A DNA stretch of 64,000 nt, taken from the NCBI RefSeq assembly GCF_042453785.1, contig NC_091675.1, positions 51,594,501 through 51,658,500 of the forward strand, in the 5' to 3' direction. The DNA is from Malus domestica (lineage: Eukaryota > Streptophyta > Magnoliopsida > Rosales > Rosaceae). Numbering within the stretch: position 1 is the first letter of the stretch; each line of letters begins with the position of its first letter. The position numbers and the translations under genes are program-made. The notes below the pieces were generated by a model. The model made no database searches, was not told where the DNA came from, and saw only the letters and a program-made list of their open reading frames with translations. This document shows, in pieces, positions 1-11,824 of this stretch.

Positions 1-3000
1 AACCAAAAAAAGGCGGACAGTTTGTCGGTTTCCTGGTCACAAAGGTGTCCAAGGTTTAACAGTATCTACAGATGGGTGCGTTCTTGTTTCTTGTGGAACT
101 GATAGCACGTAAGTCATAACCTCCTGGGTTTATACCCTTGTCCCCTCTACAAACTTAAGTTCTTGTACCATTAATGAAGATTTGTCCATGATGGACTCAC
201 TATCTTCCCTTTTCAGTGTTAGGCTCTGGGGTGTACCTGTTTCTAATCTCCTGGAGGAAGATGTCTCATCTGATAAATCTGCTGAGGTATTGCCTTCCTA
301 ATACTGTCATGTGTCTTTCCAATAAATGAGTTGTCCACATTATACCTACATAACTAGTTATACACCGCGGGAAACTTATGTTTGGAAGAACGTGTTTCGG
401 TAAGTTTCTAATTGAATTTTTAGAGACGACACTTATTAGTTGATCTTACAAATTGATTGATATGTCCTATGATTGTCAAAGTTCCTAATATTTAGGTTTA
501 CATTCTCATTTGAAGGTCTGTTGATCACCAGTGGAATTCTGATCGGTTTGCTACGGATGGAGCTGGAGTAGATATATGGAACCACAACAGGTTTTGATCT
601 GGCCTAGTTATTCTTCTATCAAGTAAAGAAAACTATAATTTATATCCCTCATAAGTGGATAAATATTTTTTATTGTTTATTTATTTTGATGCATAGGTCT
701 GCACCAGAGCAGAGTTACCAATGGGGCACAGACACAGTTGTATCTGTTCGATTTAATCCTGGAGAGCCAGATATCTTGGCAACATCTGCAAGGTATGTTT
801 TGATGCTCATAGATAAGATATGTATAACAATACTAGTAATAAAAACTTGTACAGTAAACAGATTAGATACAATGTGCTTGCTCATTCTGGTTTTTGGTTC
901 CGGATACCTTGTTTTCTAATTTAGTATTCTGTTACATTTGTTTTATTTAATAAGAATGGAACTAATAAAAACTATCTTGGGAAAACAAATGCATTCGTGT
1001 CAAAGAAATTCTGTAATTATTGTCTGTTACAACAGCATAATTTTTTTTGTTTTTTTATTTGTTCATACTGCAATGATTTTATTCATCTTTCCATATTGTT
1101 TGCTTCGTTTCTAACAAATTATATAGTATCGTATTTTAGGATAGAAAGTAATATATGATTTCTGTTGCAGCGATCGTAGCATAGCACTATATGACCTGCG
1201 CATGGGAAAACCAACATCAAAGTTTATAATGAGGGTATTGATACCAAATCATCTCTGTCTAGTTCATCCCTTTAATTTATTTACAGTTTTGATTTTAAAC
1301 TTATGAGAGCTTAGAAAATAGCAATATTTGTTGCTGTCTCTTAATGGTATTTCTAACTTGCATTTGATTTTGACAGACGAGAACCAATTCCATTTGTTGG
1401 AACCCAATGGAGCCAATCAACTTCACTGCTGTAAGGATGTAAATTAAGAATTTTTTATTTGTAATCTTTGTAGTACATAAGGGATTTGCTCCGGGCTATC
1501 TCTGTGCATCCTTTTCATTGTTTTAGGATGTTTAACCATCACATATAAGCCTGAGAGTTGAGTTCCGGAATAAAACTTTAACTCTACCGAATGCAACTTG
1601 GTAATATGATAATAATGATTTGGTCGTTGGAGCAAATTCCTCTTTGTAAAAAATCTTGTAATCAATGTAAGTAAATTTTTTTTACTTATGTTTGTTACCC
1701 TTACCAGTGGTTTTAGAGACGCCAATGCTCAAATATGTTGGCTTTCTTCTTCTTCGTGTAGCATTTCTTATTCTATTCTGTGAAGGTGCTAATCTAATTC
1801 CTCAATTATAGGCAAATGAGGATTCCAACTGTTATAGCTTTGATTGTAGAAAGTTTGGTGAAGCTACGTGTGTTCACATGGATCATGTTTCTGCACTGTA
1901 AGTTGATAATTTTGCAATTGGAATATTCAGTGTGTAAAGTTTAGTATTGTGTACCAAAGTTCCATTCTTTTGTTTCTCAGGAGGATATTGATTATTCTCC
2001 AACTGGTCGAGAATTTGTCACTGGGTCTTATGATAGAACTGTGAGTTCCCTTTTGCATATGATTAAACTCCATTTCATCTTTGTTTGTGTAAATATAGCC
2101 TTAGTCCTCTTAAAAAAATTCCTTTGCAGGCGATGATTTTCCCGTATAATGCTGGTCACAAACGGGAGATATATCATACGAAGAGAATGCAAAGGTTTGG
2201 CTTTCATGCATTCCTTCCCTTATTTGGTTGCTCATATTTGTTGAACATATGTTATTAGCTTTCATATGCCAATCACAGCACTATAACTTTATGTTGATCA
2301 ACTTAGATATTCTGACTCTTTTGTTTCCCTCGTCCTGCTTTTTATGTAGGGTGTTTTGTGTCAAGTACAGCTGCGATGGTAGTTATGTTATTTCCGGGAG
2401 TGATGACACTAATCTTAGGCTTTGGAAGTCTAAAGCATCGGAACAATTGGGAGTTGTAAGAAATCTCTTCTTTACCTCATGTTTTTGTTGCCTTAGGATT
2501 ACAGCACGGTTTTTACCTTGGTACTCGGGAGTTATTCTTCCATTACCTGTATCTGATATGCACTCATTATATCCTTGTATATTACATTACACCTGACAGA
2601 GCTTTTTTGAGCATTTTTTTTATTTTGTTGGGTAACCTTTTTTCTCTTAGAAAAGAAAGAATGCATAAATTGGTTTGACCACAGAATTTTGTTCTTACCA
2701 TGCACGCTATCACCATCACCAAACAGGCATGAAACTCACAGATATAAACTTTTAATTATCGTCATCCAGCTTCTTCCAAGGGAACAGAAAAAGCATGAGT
2801 ATCATGAGGCTGTCAAAAACCGCTACAAGCACCTTCCCGAAGTCAAGCGTATTGTGAGGTATAAAAGGATGATGCCTGCTGTTATTCGTTATTTCTTATT
2901 AAAATAATGAATTGTATTTGAAATGTAAAATGGTTTAATCATTTTTAGCCTCTGTTTCTCATCTATCTGTTGTTCTGAATGGTGATTGTGTAGGCACAGG

Positions 3001-3153
3001 CACCTACCAAAACCAATATACAAGGCAGGTAAGCAAATTCGTGAACAAAATGAATCTCAGAGAAAGAAGCACGAGAAGAGGAAGGCCCGCAGTGCCCCAG
3101 GAAGCATCGTTCAAGAGCCATTACGTAGAAGAAAAATCATCAAAGTCGAGTGA
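1..3153 (+). pseudogene. DCAF13: SOF1/DCAF13-type WD40 protein (U3 processome), 5'-truncated by window, two frame breaks
   Basis: The exons encode WD40 repeats followed by the diagnostic Sof1 domain (EQKKHEYHEAVKNRYKHLPE, later HRHLPKPIYKA and a basic tail ending KIIKVE). SOF1/DCAF13 works in the nucleolar small-subunit processome and is also a CUL4-DDB1 substrate receptor. Exons read as 1-108, 217-286, 358-399, 516-590, 697-792, 1171-1234, 1377-1430, 1812-1897, 1981-2040, 2130-2194, 2350-2455, 2770-2858 and 2994-3153, all with GT..AG borders; the first exons lie outside the window. Two junctions do not keep frame. Exon 358-399 reads TYVWKN only if one base is removed (probably an extra G at 369-371), and the exon starting at 1981 lacks one base where the family has an ATG for Met in SAVMDI. 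Several conserved residues also differ (for example VFRSVDHQW where AFWAVDHQW is usual). I infer a decaying duplicate; assembly error is the alternative. Family assignment is very secure, pseudogene status less so. Confidence 0.75.
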
Positions 3154-4464
3154 AGAGTGTGGGTTAATGTTGGCATATTTGTGAGCTCTATACTACCAGT
3201 GCCTTCACAGTTGAAGCATTCCTCACCATGGACCTTGGTGCGGTGTCTATAGTGGCTTTAACGAACGATAGTTTATAGAGGTTGGTTCGAGTAACAACGC
3301 TATGTCAAAGTTTAGTTAAATTCAATTTCATAGAGGAATATTGTGTTTCGCTTGGTTGGTGGCCTTGTGAAATGTTTCATGTGGAAATGTTCAGCTCCCG
3401 ATCTCAATGTTGTTCGGAATTTTTGATGAATAGTGTTTCGGAATGTTCAGAATGTTTATACATTTCATAACAAAGCATGTTGTCAATCTTAACTCAGATT
3501 TGAATTGAAATGTAGTCATAGTTTGATTAGTTAAAGGAGTAATATTCTCTCTCCTTCCATCTACTCTCACCTCCCTATATTTTTTTCTGCAGTGAAGTCA
3601 ACATAAGATGATGCGGCTTAATTGTGGCCGTTCAAATAAGACGGGGCCAGAGGGAAGGGAAATTTGGAGGACAGAGAACTACTCCATTAAAGAATTGGGT
3701 GATGGGTAGGGAAAGGATGTTCATTACCAAATACCAAAGCATATGTATCTTGCTTATTATCTCCATGAGTTCTCATTTACGGATCACCATTGCAAAAAAT
3801 CAATTGAATCAGGTTAATTATGTATGAGACTATTTTCCTTCTTTATTGAAAAAAAAAAACTGGGGTAAATGACTGCTTGCCCATCAAGTTTGTGTTTAAT
3901 TGCAATCGCATCATTATTTTCAAAACATTACAATCTCATATACAAACTTACAATTTTATTGTAATGTTTAAAAGATGATGTATGAGATTGCAATTGAACA
4001 CAAACTTAAAAGAACAAATTGTAACTTATCCCAAAAACTAATCTATCTTGGAAATGAATTTCCTTAAAAAATTGAATGATTTAGATCATATAATTACAAT
4101 GTGGAGTTGCATACCCCAATGGATAGAGTTTGAGCATTTAAACTAAAGATTGGAGGATTCAGGCTACATCACATAATAAGTTATCCATAATAATTTGGTT
4201 ATGAATTCGTTATAATAAAGTCAAACATAAAATTTCTCACTTTTAAATAAAAATAAATAAAATTAGACCATATTAAGTGGTTTAAAATAAAATAAAAAAT
4301 CATGAGAACTTGGTTATTTGTCAAAAAAAGAAAGAAAATTATCAACCTGGTTAATGGCTTGGCTTTTAAACTGGACCACATAAAAAAATCATCAACAAAA
4401 TACATAAAAGTCGCAGGCAAATACAAAATAATCAAAACCACACGACTGTTCCTGTGTGTCTTCC
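3154..4464. other. Intergenic, 3' UTR plus one foldback MITE
   Basis: The first few hundred bases look like 3' UTR of the SOF1-like gene. No coding signal follows. A foldback element sits at about 3861-4036. Around 4105-4165 a stretch vaguely resembles the A and B boxes of a tRNA-derived SINE but is too weak to call. The rest is AT-rich without a recognisable feature. Confidence 0.6.
3861..4036. mobile_element. Foldback MITE
   Basis: The two halves are imperfect reverse complements: CAAGTTTGTGTTTAATTGCA on the left pairs with the right arm near 3990, and the arms meet around 3948-3955. It has no coding capacity. The superfamily is not determined because I could not fix a target duplication. 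Confidence 0.6.
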
Positions 4465-5933
4465 ATGGCTTTCACAGCTGCTCCTCCTCAGGCTTCACAC
4501 ACTATGTTCCTCAGAAGCCCACCAGCAACAACAACTACAAGAGCAAGAACATCAACCACAACAAGAAGAACAAGAAGCCATGTGAGTGTACACGTGCACG
4601 CATCTCAGGGGCCGAGCAACCGCGAGAGGGCCCCGCCAGGAGTTGATACAAGAATCCATTGGGAAAATGACGATGAAGGTTGGATTGGAGGAAGCAGCAG
4701 CAGGAAAGAGCAGGCGGAGCAAGAGCCGGAGTCGGAGCAGCAGAAGAGTCAGAGGCAGAGCAATCTCTTGGGAGACAAGTTTGCTGACTTGCTCAATGAC
4801 TCCATTTCTGATTCCCATTACCAGTCAGTCTCTCTTTCTTCTTTTCTCCCTTCCACTCATTTTTAAATTCAATTTCTCTATGTTTTAGTGCTATAATTGT
4901 AAATTATTAATTGACGTGGAATTTACACGTAAAATAGATTATCTTTTACCGCTTCCGCTACATTATGGTGGATTGTCATGACGGTTAGGTTATTCCGCAT
5001 TCCGGATGCAATCTTTGTCTATCCGTTTAATATAGATTAGTGTAAAATATCGCATGTATATAAAAATTCTCAAAGTTACTACATGGAAATTTTTTTCAAG
5101 GCTTTGTTGTGTTAGAAAAGTATTTCCTACTATTCAGTTCATATGAGCTCGTTTGACAATGTTTTTAAAACGATAGAAACCATTTTTGGTGAAAATGCTT
5201 TTGGAATCTATTCTTAGTAAAAATGCATGTCAATTTTGGAAAAACACTTTATTGCTTCTTGCAAGAAGCACATAACTGATGTTTTTGGCAAAAAGCGCTT
5301 TAAGTGCTTTTGAAACCCAAAAAGATTTTTTTTTCAAGCGGGTTCAATCATTTTAAAAGCAATTCCGAACAAGCCGATGAATGATATATTACCCTTTCTC
5401 TCTATAGCAATGCAGTATAGTGGGATATCAAACAAATGTAAATTTTTGAGTTTCTTACTACTTAATACTCTTCTGATTCATTGTCAATTGACACCAAAAA
5501 TATTTTCAGGTTCTTAGGGGTATCTGCAGAAGCTGATTTAGAAGAAATCAAAGCCGCATATCGAAGACTATCCAAAGAGTACCATCCGGACACCACTTCT
5601 CTTCCCCTCAAGACTGCGTCCGACAAGTTTGTGAGGCTACGAGAAATTTATGATGTGTTGAGCAACGAAGAGAGCCGTAAGTTTTACAACTGGACCCTCG
5701 CTCAAGAGGCTGCAAGCCGCCAAGCGGAAATAATGCGAATGAAGTTGGAGGATCCTTACGTGAAAGCAGTAGAGACGTATAAACCTGTCCCGGACATGGT
5801 TGATCGTCTTGGTGGAAAGAACATGGCGCTGGGCGATCAAGCGATGACGGCCCTCACCATCGATGTTTTGATCATCGTTTTTGCTATTTGTTGTATCACA
5901 TATGTCATCTTCTTCAAAGAGCCATACTACTAG
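4465..5933 (+). CDS. ndhT: NAD(P)H dehydrogenase-like complex subunit T (NdhT/CRRJ), chloroplast J-protein
   Basis: Two exons, 4465-4823 and 5510-5933 (260 aa), join in frame at a GT..AG intron. NdhT is a thylakoid membrane subunit of the chloroplast NDH complex and belongs to the stroma-facing part that accepts electrons from ferredoxin in cyclic electron flow. Residues 1 to about 70 are Ser/Thr/Ala-rich and basic, as in a plastid transit peptide. A WENDDEGWIG motif follows. A J domain spans about 121-185 with an intact HPD motif at 145-147. One membrane span lies at about 235-255, just before the C-terminus. This order (transit peptide, J domain, single C-terminal span) matches Arabidopsis At4g09350. 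The start is the first ATG of the frame, ahead of the transit peptide. Identification by memory of the family; other plastid J-proteins are the alternative. Confidence 0.85.
5145..5375 (-). mobile_element. hAT-like MITE, copy A of a three-copy family, inside the NdhT intron
   Basis: Begins GAGCTCGTTTG and ends near GAACAAGCC. It shares its core, in reverse orientation, with the elements at 34941-35121 and 55552-55784 (reverse complement reads ATTTTCACCAAAAATGGTTT). The terminal GAGCTCGTTTGG type is common in plant hAT-derived MITEs, so the superfamily is an inference. Confidence 0.55.
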
Positions 5934-6382
5934 TACTACAAGCTAGCTTGACAATCAAGTAACACAGAAAAAATATACTACAATGTACATTTAAACTGCT
6001 TCTTTCTTCGCTCCCCACCTCGTTTTCTTTTCTTCCTTACATGCTCTACCTTTGCTGGAAGATAATAGTTGCAGCAGAGATCATCTCGGTTTTCCTAACT
6101 CAACATAGCACGCAAGTGGAAAATTGCCTTAATGTTAGGGTCTTCATCTTCAATTGCGTTTCGAGTTCAAATTCTCTTCCTTTCCTTAATGTAATTAGAG
6201 TAGTAGTATCATACAACAAAAACTTAATAAAGACTTAAGGAAACTGTTATTGACACTCTAAAAATTTAATTATGCACTCCTCATTTGGAGTTTAGAGTAG
6301 TAGTATTTTTCTTTCTAAATATAAATATTTGGACTGCAAAATAAGAATTTTTGAGTGCCAATAAAAATTTCTTACATAAATT

Positions 6383-6384
<2 letters not shown>

Positions 6385-6415
<31 letters not shown>
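6385..6415. repeat. Poly(A)/(T) run of 31
   Basis: Uninterrupted run of 31 A on the plus strand; length likely polymorphic. It could be the tail of an old retroposed sequence, but nothing recognisable adjoins it. Confidence 0.9.
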
Positions 6416-6418
<3 letters not shown>

Positions 6419-6713
6419 ACAAAGAGAGAAAAACACCTAAAGGCTAGTAGGTTTATTTGTAGTTGGTTATGAAACATGGATGCTAGGAAGGATTGACCAA
6501 AAAAAAGAAATTTGTGGAAATTATATTTTACACCCTCAGGTTTGAGGTGGTTTTCAAAATGGAACATGGGTTCTATTTTTCTTAACATTGGACCATGAGG
6601 TTTTGAAATTATATTTGTCTATACCATCCTTATATTTGAACGTCTAAGGGGTCACGCGTCCACCAATCATCAATTTAATGAAGAATAGTCAATTAGATCG
6701 GGCATAAAAGACA

Positions 6714-6857
6714 GGGTAATGCTATTTACACACACCTATTTACCTCCCACACACCCTTTTTAATTTGTGTTCATTGACCTTCTTCAATTCATTTGATCTG
6801 AAAGCCGAAATTTAGATGGTATGTGAGTTGTAAAAATGTGTGTGTTGATAGCACTAG
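6714..6857. mobile_element. Small MITE of the GTGTGTGGATAGCA family (copy a)
   Basis: Ends are inverted: AATGCTATTTACACACACC on the left and a matching GTGTGTGTTGATAGCAC on the right, with a TTCAATTCATTTGATCTGA core. Related copies occur at 26455-26613, 34506-34633 and, more diverged, about 34067-34218. Confidence 0.6.
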
Positions 6858-7034
6858 CCAAAAGATATATATACACTAAGACGTGGTGGTGGATCAAGAG
6901 TGCACAAAACTAACAAGAGAAAGCCTTGACACAAACAAATTTGTGAGATATCCATTTGTTGGTCAAACGATAAACATTCTACATCTTAGTTTCTTCTGCA
7001 GTTAACATGGCTGAAAGAATATAAACTTATATCT

Positions 7035-8517
7035 CTAAACAAACATGATCCCGTTCTCTTTAATGGTATCAAGAACAATCCCAAGCTTACCTTCAATCCG
7101 TTCACCTTTTCGGGCCTCATAAGACAATGCATATACATCAGCTTCCTTGGACCGCTCAGCAATAAGCCGCCCTATAACTCTGCACGCGTTGTGATCTGTG
7201 AGTGAAGGTAAGTTGCTCCGAAGATCCTTGGCATTGGTGGTAGCAACTGATATCACTTTGCTGGTTCCCCGATGCATTACTTTTGCGTGGATAAATTTTT
7301 TCGAAAAGAAAACATTTAGTAAGAATGGCCTCATATACATATCAGTCTTCTGTTTCCAGGATTTCCTGTTAGGCTTCTTTGCAGCTTCACCTCGAGATCT
7401 CCGGGTCCATGCAGCTCGAACAACAGAATTCTAAAATCACAGGTAAACAGAAAGTGAGTGTGAGAGAAAGATGCCCAAAAACAACAGGAAGAGATTGTCC
7501 AAACAGAAGTGCAAGGATTAGTAAGAAAGGACTTGGCACATGACAAATATATACCACAACTGCCCGACTTCCAAAGATTTTTTCCTCGGCTTTGAATTAC
7601 ATTGAAGAACCTTCAAAATTTTCTTTCGCCGAGTCAGGAAAGGGATAATCAGCAGTATATATATGCTGCTGGTAGACCCTTCCACACAAAGGTTTTGCTG
7701 GATAGAGGATTTTTGGTAGTACGGAGTTAATTGAGTTTACCAAGTTTAGACACAAGATTCTAGTGACATATAAACCAAGACAATCCTTCCTTGTTTACAA
7801 GAAAAGAAAATTGGATGCATCATAGACGATAGTTTTGATACCAAGTATCCGACTAATCGTTTTCTCCTCAGTTAGATGTCACTACTCATACAACCACAAT
7901 TTTAAGTTGGCTTTTCAGCCAAAATGGTCCCTGGAATTGGCATAACTCCTCACTTTGGTCCATGCCATTGAAAATCGATATTTGTCAAACCAGCCTCTCC
8001 ACTTAACGAGGATATTGACAGATTTTTCATGAAACGACCATAATGATTTAAGGTGGAGAACCTCAAGGACTACTTCTATCAATTTTCAATGTCATGGACC
8101 AAAGTTAGGAGTTAGCCAATCTCAGGGACCATTTTGACTGAAAAAAAATTTGAAGTTCCACCATTATTGGGGGTGATTCCTTCCTCACTTGCAAAATCTA
8201 CTCTTATCCAGAAATCAAAATTGAAATTGATATCTTCCTTCCTTTATCTAAACTCTAAAGAGATAAGGAGGAATTTGAAGAAGAAAGTGAGTTACTGTAT
8301 TTGGTATTGAAAATTGGGAGAATAAGTGAGTGAGTGTGTTGCTTACCCTGCTCAGTGCGGGAGCGGGAGGGTCTGCTATGGAGATGTTAATCAGAGGAAA
8401 GGAAGAAACCCATGAAAGCTGAGTCGACCGAGTTGGAAGCAACCCGGAGGAGGAGAGGCTGAGCGACCCACACACGCTTGATGGAGGAGCCGCTGAACAA
8501 GATATTATTGTCACCAT
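7035..8517 (-). CDS. Organelle-type ribosomal protein uL18 (L18p/L5e family)
   Basis: Minus-strand gene with two exons, 8517-8347 and 7430-7035, joined in frame to give 188 aa. The C-terminal half is a uL18 domain: SKKFIHAKVMHRGTSKVISV, then a NACRVIGRLIAERSKEAD stretch and a final GIVLDTIKENGI. In bacteria and organelles uL18 binds 5S rRNA in the large subunit central protuberance. The N-terminal exon (57 aa) is rich in Ser, Leu and Pro and lacks acidic residues until late, like an organelle targeting sequence. A basic segment (AAWTRRSRGEAAKKPNRKSWKQK) precedes the domain. Plants carry several divergent L18p-like proteins, mitochondrial and plastid; I cannot tell which organelle. An in-frame start codon 18 bases upstream would add MRECRE; I chose the second Met because it begins the more typical targeting peptide. 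Confidence 0.8.
7911..8148. mobile_element. Foldback MITE in the uL18 intron
   Basis: Left arm CAGCCAAAATGGTCCCTGG and right arm CAGGGACCATTTTGACTG are reverse complements, and the similarity continues inward (ACTTTGGTCCATG against CATGGACCAAAGT). It lies inside the 8346-7431 intron. A diverged relative starts near 61590. Confidence 0.7.
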
Positions 8518-9504
8518 CTCTCGGCACTCTCGCACTGCAACGCAGCAGCCTAATGGCTAATGTTTCTCTACTTGTTCAGAAACATACTGGGGAGAAGGAG
8601 CCGTCTTTATTAAAAAAACAAAAACTGAAAAAACCGGGTTCAACCCGGTCACATCGACCAAACTAAACCAATTTGAGCAGTTGTTGCCACTTGCTAGTAT
8701 TATAGCCTAATGGAAATAATGGAAATGTGATGCGGAAGTCCGTATCACGGAGTAATCTAGTGGAAATGTGATGTGGACTTCCGCATCACAGAGTCGAAAA
8801 CGGAAATGGCAAGATGCAAAGTGAGTCGAAAGGCTTCTGTTTCCGTACTTGATTGGGGGGCTTTTGGGCTCCTCCTAATCTTATTCATAATTGGGAAGGG
8901 GTTCGAACCCCATTTTCTCTAGCATGCAAGTGGAACAGATAGTTGAAACATTCTTTCAAATCTTGTAGATAACGAATTTAATACTAAATTAGACTGCCAA
9001 TTGTGTGACTTAGAAAAACTCTCCATCTCCCCTTAATGTAAAAATATCAATGTACTCCAAAAAAAAAAAAAAAAAAAAAAAACTCGCAAATTTTGATTCG
9101 ACCCTCTACAAATGACGATTTCAATACCTTATTACTAAGATACTTACATTTCCATTGATAAATTGTTCCCCTTGAGCGTAATGTATCTTCACCGTATAAA
9201 TTTAATAATTAATTAATGTTCGTACAAGATTGTATAGAATAATGCTGATATAGTATCACAAATTTGTTCTTCTTTCTCCTAAATAGTATTCAGAGGTCGT
9301 ACGACATGCCAACTCAAACAGTGTAATCCGGACTACCTTTCCAAAACAACAGAACCTAAACACTCGAGCTCTTTGACGATGAACGGATCCAGAGACCATC
9401 AAAATTTCCTACTATACATCAGAGTATTCAGATTCGTATCCACAATGAACTTCCATTTTCGTAGTGGAATAATGTTTAAACCACATCCAATACATAGGGA
9501 TGAC
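8518..9504. other. Intergenic; quasi-palindromic repeat and poly(A)
   Basis: Between the uL18 start and the TFIIIA stop codon. Holds a diverged direct/inverted repeat at 8726-8790 and a 25-base A run at 9059-9083. The TFIIIA 3' UTR on the minus strand occupies the last part. No coding sequence recognised. Confidence 0.6.
8726..8790. repeat. Two quasi-palindromic 22-mers
   Basis: The units GTGATGCGGAAGTCCGTATC and GTGATGTGGACTTCCGCATC (each followed by AC) lie about 43 bases apart. They are at once similar in direct orientation and nearly reverse complements of each other. Function unknown. Confidence 0.7.
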
Positions 9505-11824
9505 TCAATGCTCGTCACCGTCCTCTTGTGATCGCAACCAGGAGAGGTACTCAGACTCCTGGGCTGACCGATTTGGTGGAGTTACCCTTTTCCGAACCAA
9601 CATTGGTATGTCGGGGCACTGTCTCTTACGCCCACCCCTTGGCCTTGACCGGAATTGCTCATCAGCCTCTTCAAAATCCCCCTGAAACTCAAAGCAATTG
9701 ATGTCATCCATGTGAATAGATATTGTAACACTGCCTTAACATATACTTGCTCAAAAGAAAATGCAAAAATGCAACACATGAGGGAATTGAAGATTCAAGA
9801 GCAAATCTTACATGGGTATAGACATGACATCCAGTCTTCTCATGGTTATCTCTCACATGCTTGTATGCAAATCTCATGCCACAACCCGAGAAGCTACAGA
9901 CAAAAGGTTTATGCTCAAGGTGTACCGCTTTCACATGTTTATAGAGATTCGATTTCTGCATACATGATAAAACCAAATGTCAACACAGAATTCTACACAA
10001 TATTTTGCATATGAAAATAACAAAATTTATTGGTCAACAATCATTTTATGATCAATCTATTCACCGGTATAAATAATATTTTTCCTTGTTCACCGATCAC
10101 TTGACTAAAAGAAATCATGTTATAAAAGATCTCTCTCTTTTCAAAGTTAGTCAACGACTTACAGTTGTAAATGTGCGAAGACAACCCTTATAATCACATT
10201 TAATTCTTTCTATTGAACTTCTCTCTTCATGTGTGAGAAGATGCCTTTTCATATTTTGTCTCAGCTGCTTGGCCCCACATATCTCGCAGGTAGTATGTTG
10301 GTGGCAGGACTGGATATGGACCTTAAGGCATTGATCATTGGTAAAGTGTTTCATACAGCCTGGTTCAAAGCAGAATGCCTCCACTGTGTCTAGCTTAACT
10401 GCATTACGGAAGGATATCATCAGCGGTTAGGATAACACCAACACATTTTCTCATTTTGAAGCAAAAAAAAGTGTATCTATATGTATCTGCATTATTTCAT
10501 TGCATTCACAAACAACCCACTACAAAACTTAAAAAGAAAAATAGAATTTGGAAACAAAAGCTACCATGGGATTCCTCATGCTTCCGCAGCCTTGAAGCAT
10601 ATCTAAACTCCTTTCCACAACCAATTTCCTGGCATACATGCTGCTTCTGCACTCCACCATCAGCTGAAGGGCAATCCTCAATGTGAAGTTCATTGACATG
10701 CCTCTTAATGTTACCTTGGAAGACAAATTCACGATTGCAGTTCTCAACTGGACACTTAAAAAGTTTCCCTTGGTGCTGAAGGAGATGGCGGGTCAAGTGG
10801 TCCTTTCGTCTGTAGCTGGAATGGCAGTCATCCACTGAACAAATGTATGGCCTCTGAAATCAATAAGCTAAAATAAATTGATGAACTCATAAAAATAATT
10901 TCAGAATACACTCGAACAGTCATCAAACCTCAAACCAACCAGTGCGTGACTCAGGTTTGCTTGATGGAGCTTCACAGGAGGTCTCCCACCTGGTACTAGT
11001 CCATCAAGTCTGAACCTTATCGCATTTTGGAGTTCTTTGTGTGGGATCCAATGCTTCACGCTATCCATTGTATTTTTTTAATAAATGTTGATTCCTGCAA
11101 AACTTATATCTTTAAACAATTCAATTGATGCAAAGATTACACAAACTTCATCCAGAAATTGCAGACAGCTATACGCATAATTAGCTGTTAAATGCGTCAT
11201 CAGACTCATATCATATCATGCTGATACAAATATACATTAAAACCTGCTGCCGGTTTACTGACAACTCGTGAGAGAATAACACAATCTCTCGAACGATTTC
11301 ATCGCAAGTAGTACATGGAAGATTTATAGTCAGCTTGTTTTAATCAGGCGAGACCTATAGATAAAAGCAAACAATACCTCAAGGGAATGACTTTGCAGGT
11401 GCTGCTTGAGATGTGCAGGTTTCTTGAAAGTGGTACCACATTCTTCACAAGTATTGGAATTTTCTTCCCCAACCTCCCCACCTCCATCACCGTCAGCCAT
11501 TTCCATCTCCTCCTGCATCAAAAATTCAAAAAATTAAAAACTTTAACAGACCCAACTTGTAATTTTGGTTTTAGAGGCAAAACAAAGTGAACCCACAACA
11601 GAAAAGCTGTCAAAAATAAAGACCCAATTCATCAAAATTCATAATTCGACCGAAAAGAATCAAGATTAAGGAGAAGACGAAGAAGGAGTAAAAACCTTGT
11701 GGTGTGAGAGAATGTGAGAAGCGATGAGAGACTTCTTGGACCTGCAGATGCCACAGTAGTCGCAGTAATGCCGCCTTATGTCTCTGACAATAGGCCCCTC
11801 CTTCTCTCCTGCCCCTTTATCCAT
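9505..11824 (-). CDS. TFIIIA: Transcription factor IIIA (nine C2H2 zinc fingers)
   Basis: Six coding exons on the minus strand: 11824-11696, 11512-11378, 10853-10565, 10398-10163, 9955-9812 and 9681-9505, all in frame, 369 aa. TFIIIA binds the internal control region of 5S rRNA genes to recruit TFIIIB/C and RNA polymerase III, and also binds 5S RNA. The nine C2H2 fingers begin with HYCDYCG (about residue 20), [33 protein letters not shown] and [15 protein letters not shown]. The next is [16 protein letters not shown], after a linker that is short compared with Arabidopsis, and the array ends with [20 protein letters not shown]. The tail carries RPRGGRKR and [10 protein letters not shown], conserved in plant TFIIIA. 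The Met at 11824 is the first ATG in frame; upstream codons lack an ATG. Splicing between exons 2 and 3 is probably regulated by the P5SM cassette at 10929-11094. Confidence 0.95.
10929..11094 (-). ncRNA. P5SM: plant 5S-rRNA-mimic cassette exon within TFIIIA
   Basis: In the intron between TFIIIA coding exons 2 and 3 lies a 166-nt segment with its own acceptor (TTTTGCAG before 11094) and a GT donor after 10929. On the minus strand it contains GGATCCCACACAAAGAACTC and TAGTACCAGGTGGGAGACCT, which copy the 5S rRNA motifs GGATCCCATCAGAACTCC and TAGTACTAGGATGGGTGACC in the same order. In plants this conserved element is known as P5SM. Ribosomal protein L5, which normally binds 5S rRNA, binds the mimic and promotes skipping of the exon. 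Inclusion (166 nt, not a multiple of three) would disrupt the TFIIIA frame and send the mRNA to decay. Sequence match is seen directly; the regulatory role is from published work on the family. Confidence 0.88.

Larger units (their letters stand above)
5934..7034. other. Intergenic between convergent NdhT and uL18 genes
   Basis: Contains NdhT 3' UTR, a 31-base A run at 6385-6415, and a small MITE at about 6714-6857. No coding sequence recognised. The uL18 3' UTR on the minus strand must lie in the last few hundred bases. Confidence 0.6.

Noticed and set aside
4100-4170. Weak tRNA-derived SINE signal
   Set aside because: A-box-like CCAATGGATAGAGTTTGAG is present but the B box is poor and no flanking repeats were found.
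8890-8935. B-box-like GGGGTTCGAACCCC suggesting a tRNA or SINE
   Set aside because: It is a simple palindrome without an A box at the right distance or a target duplication.
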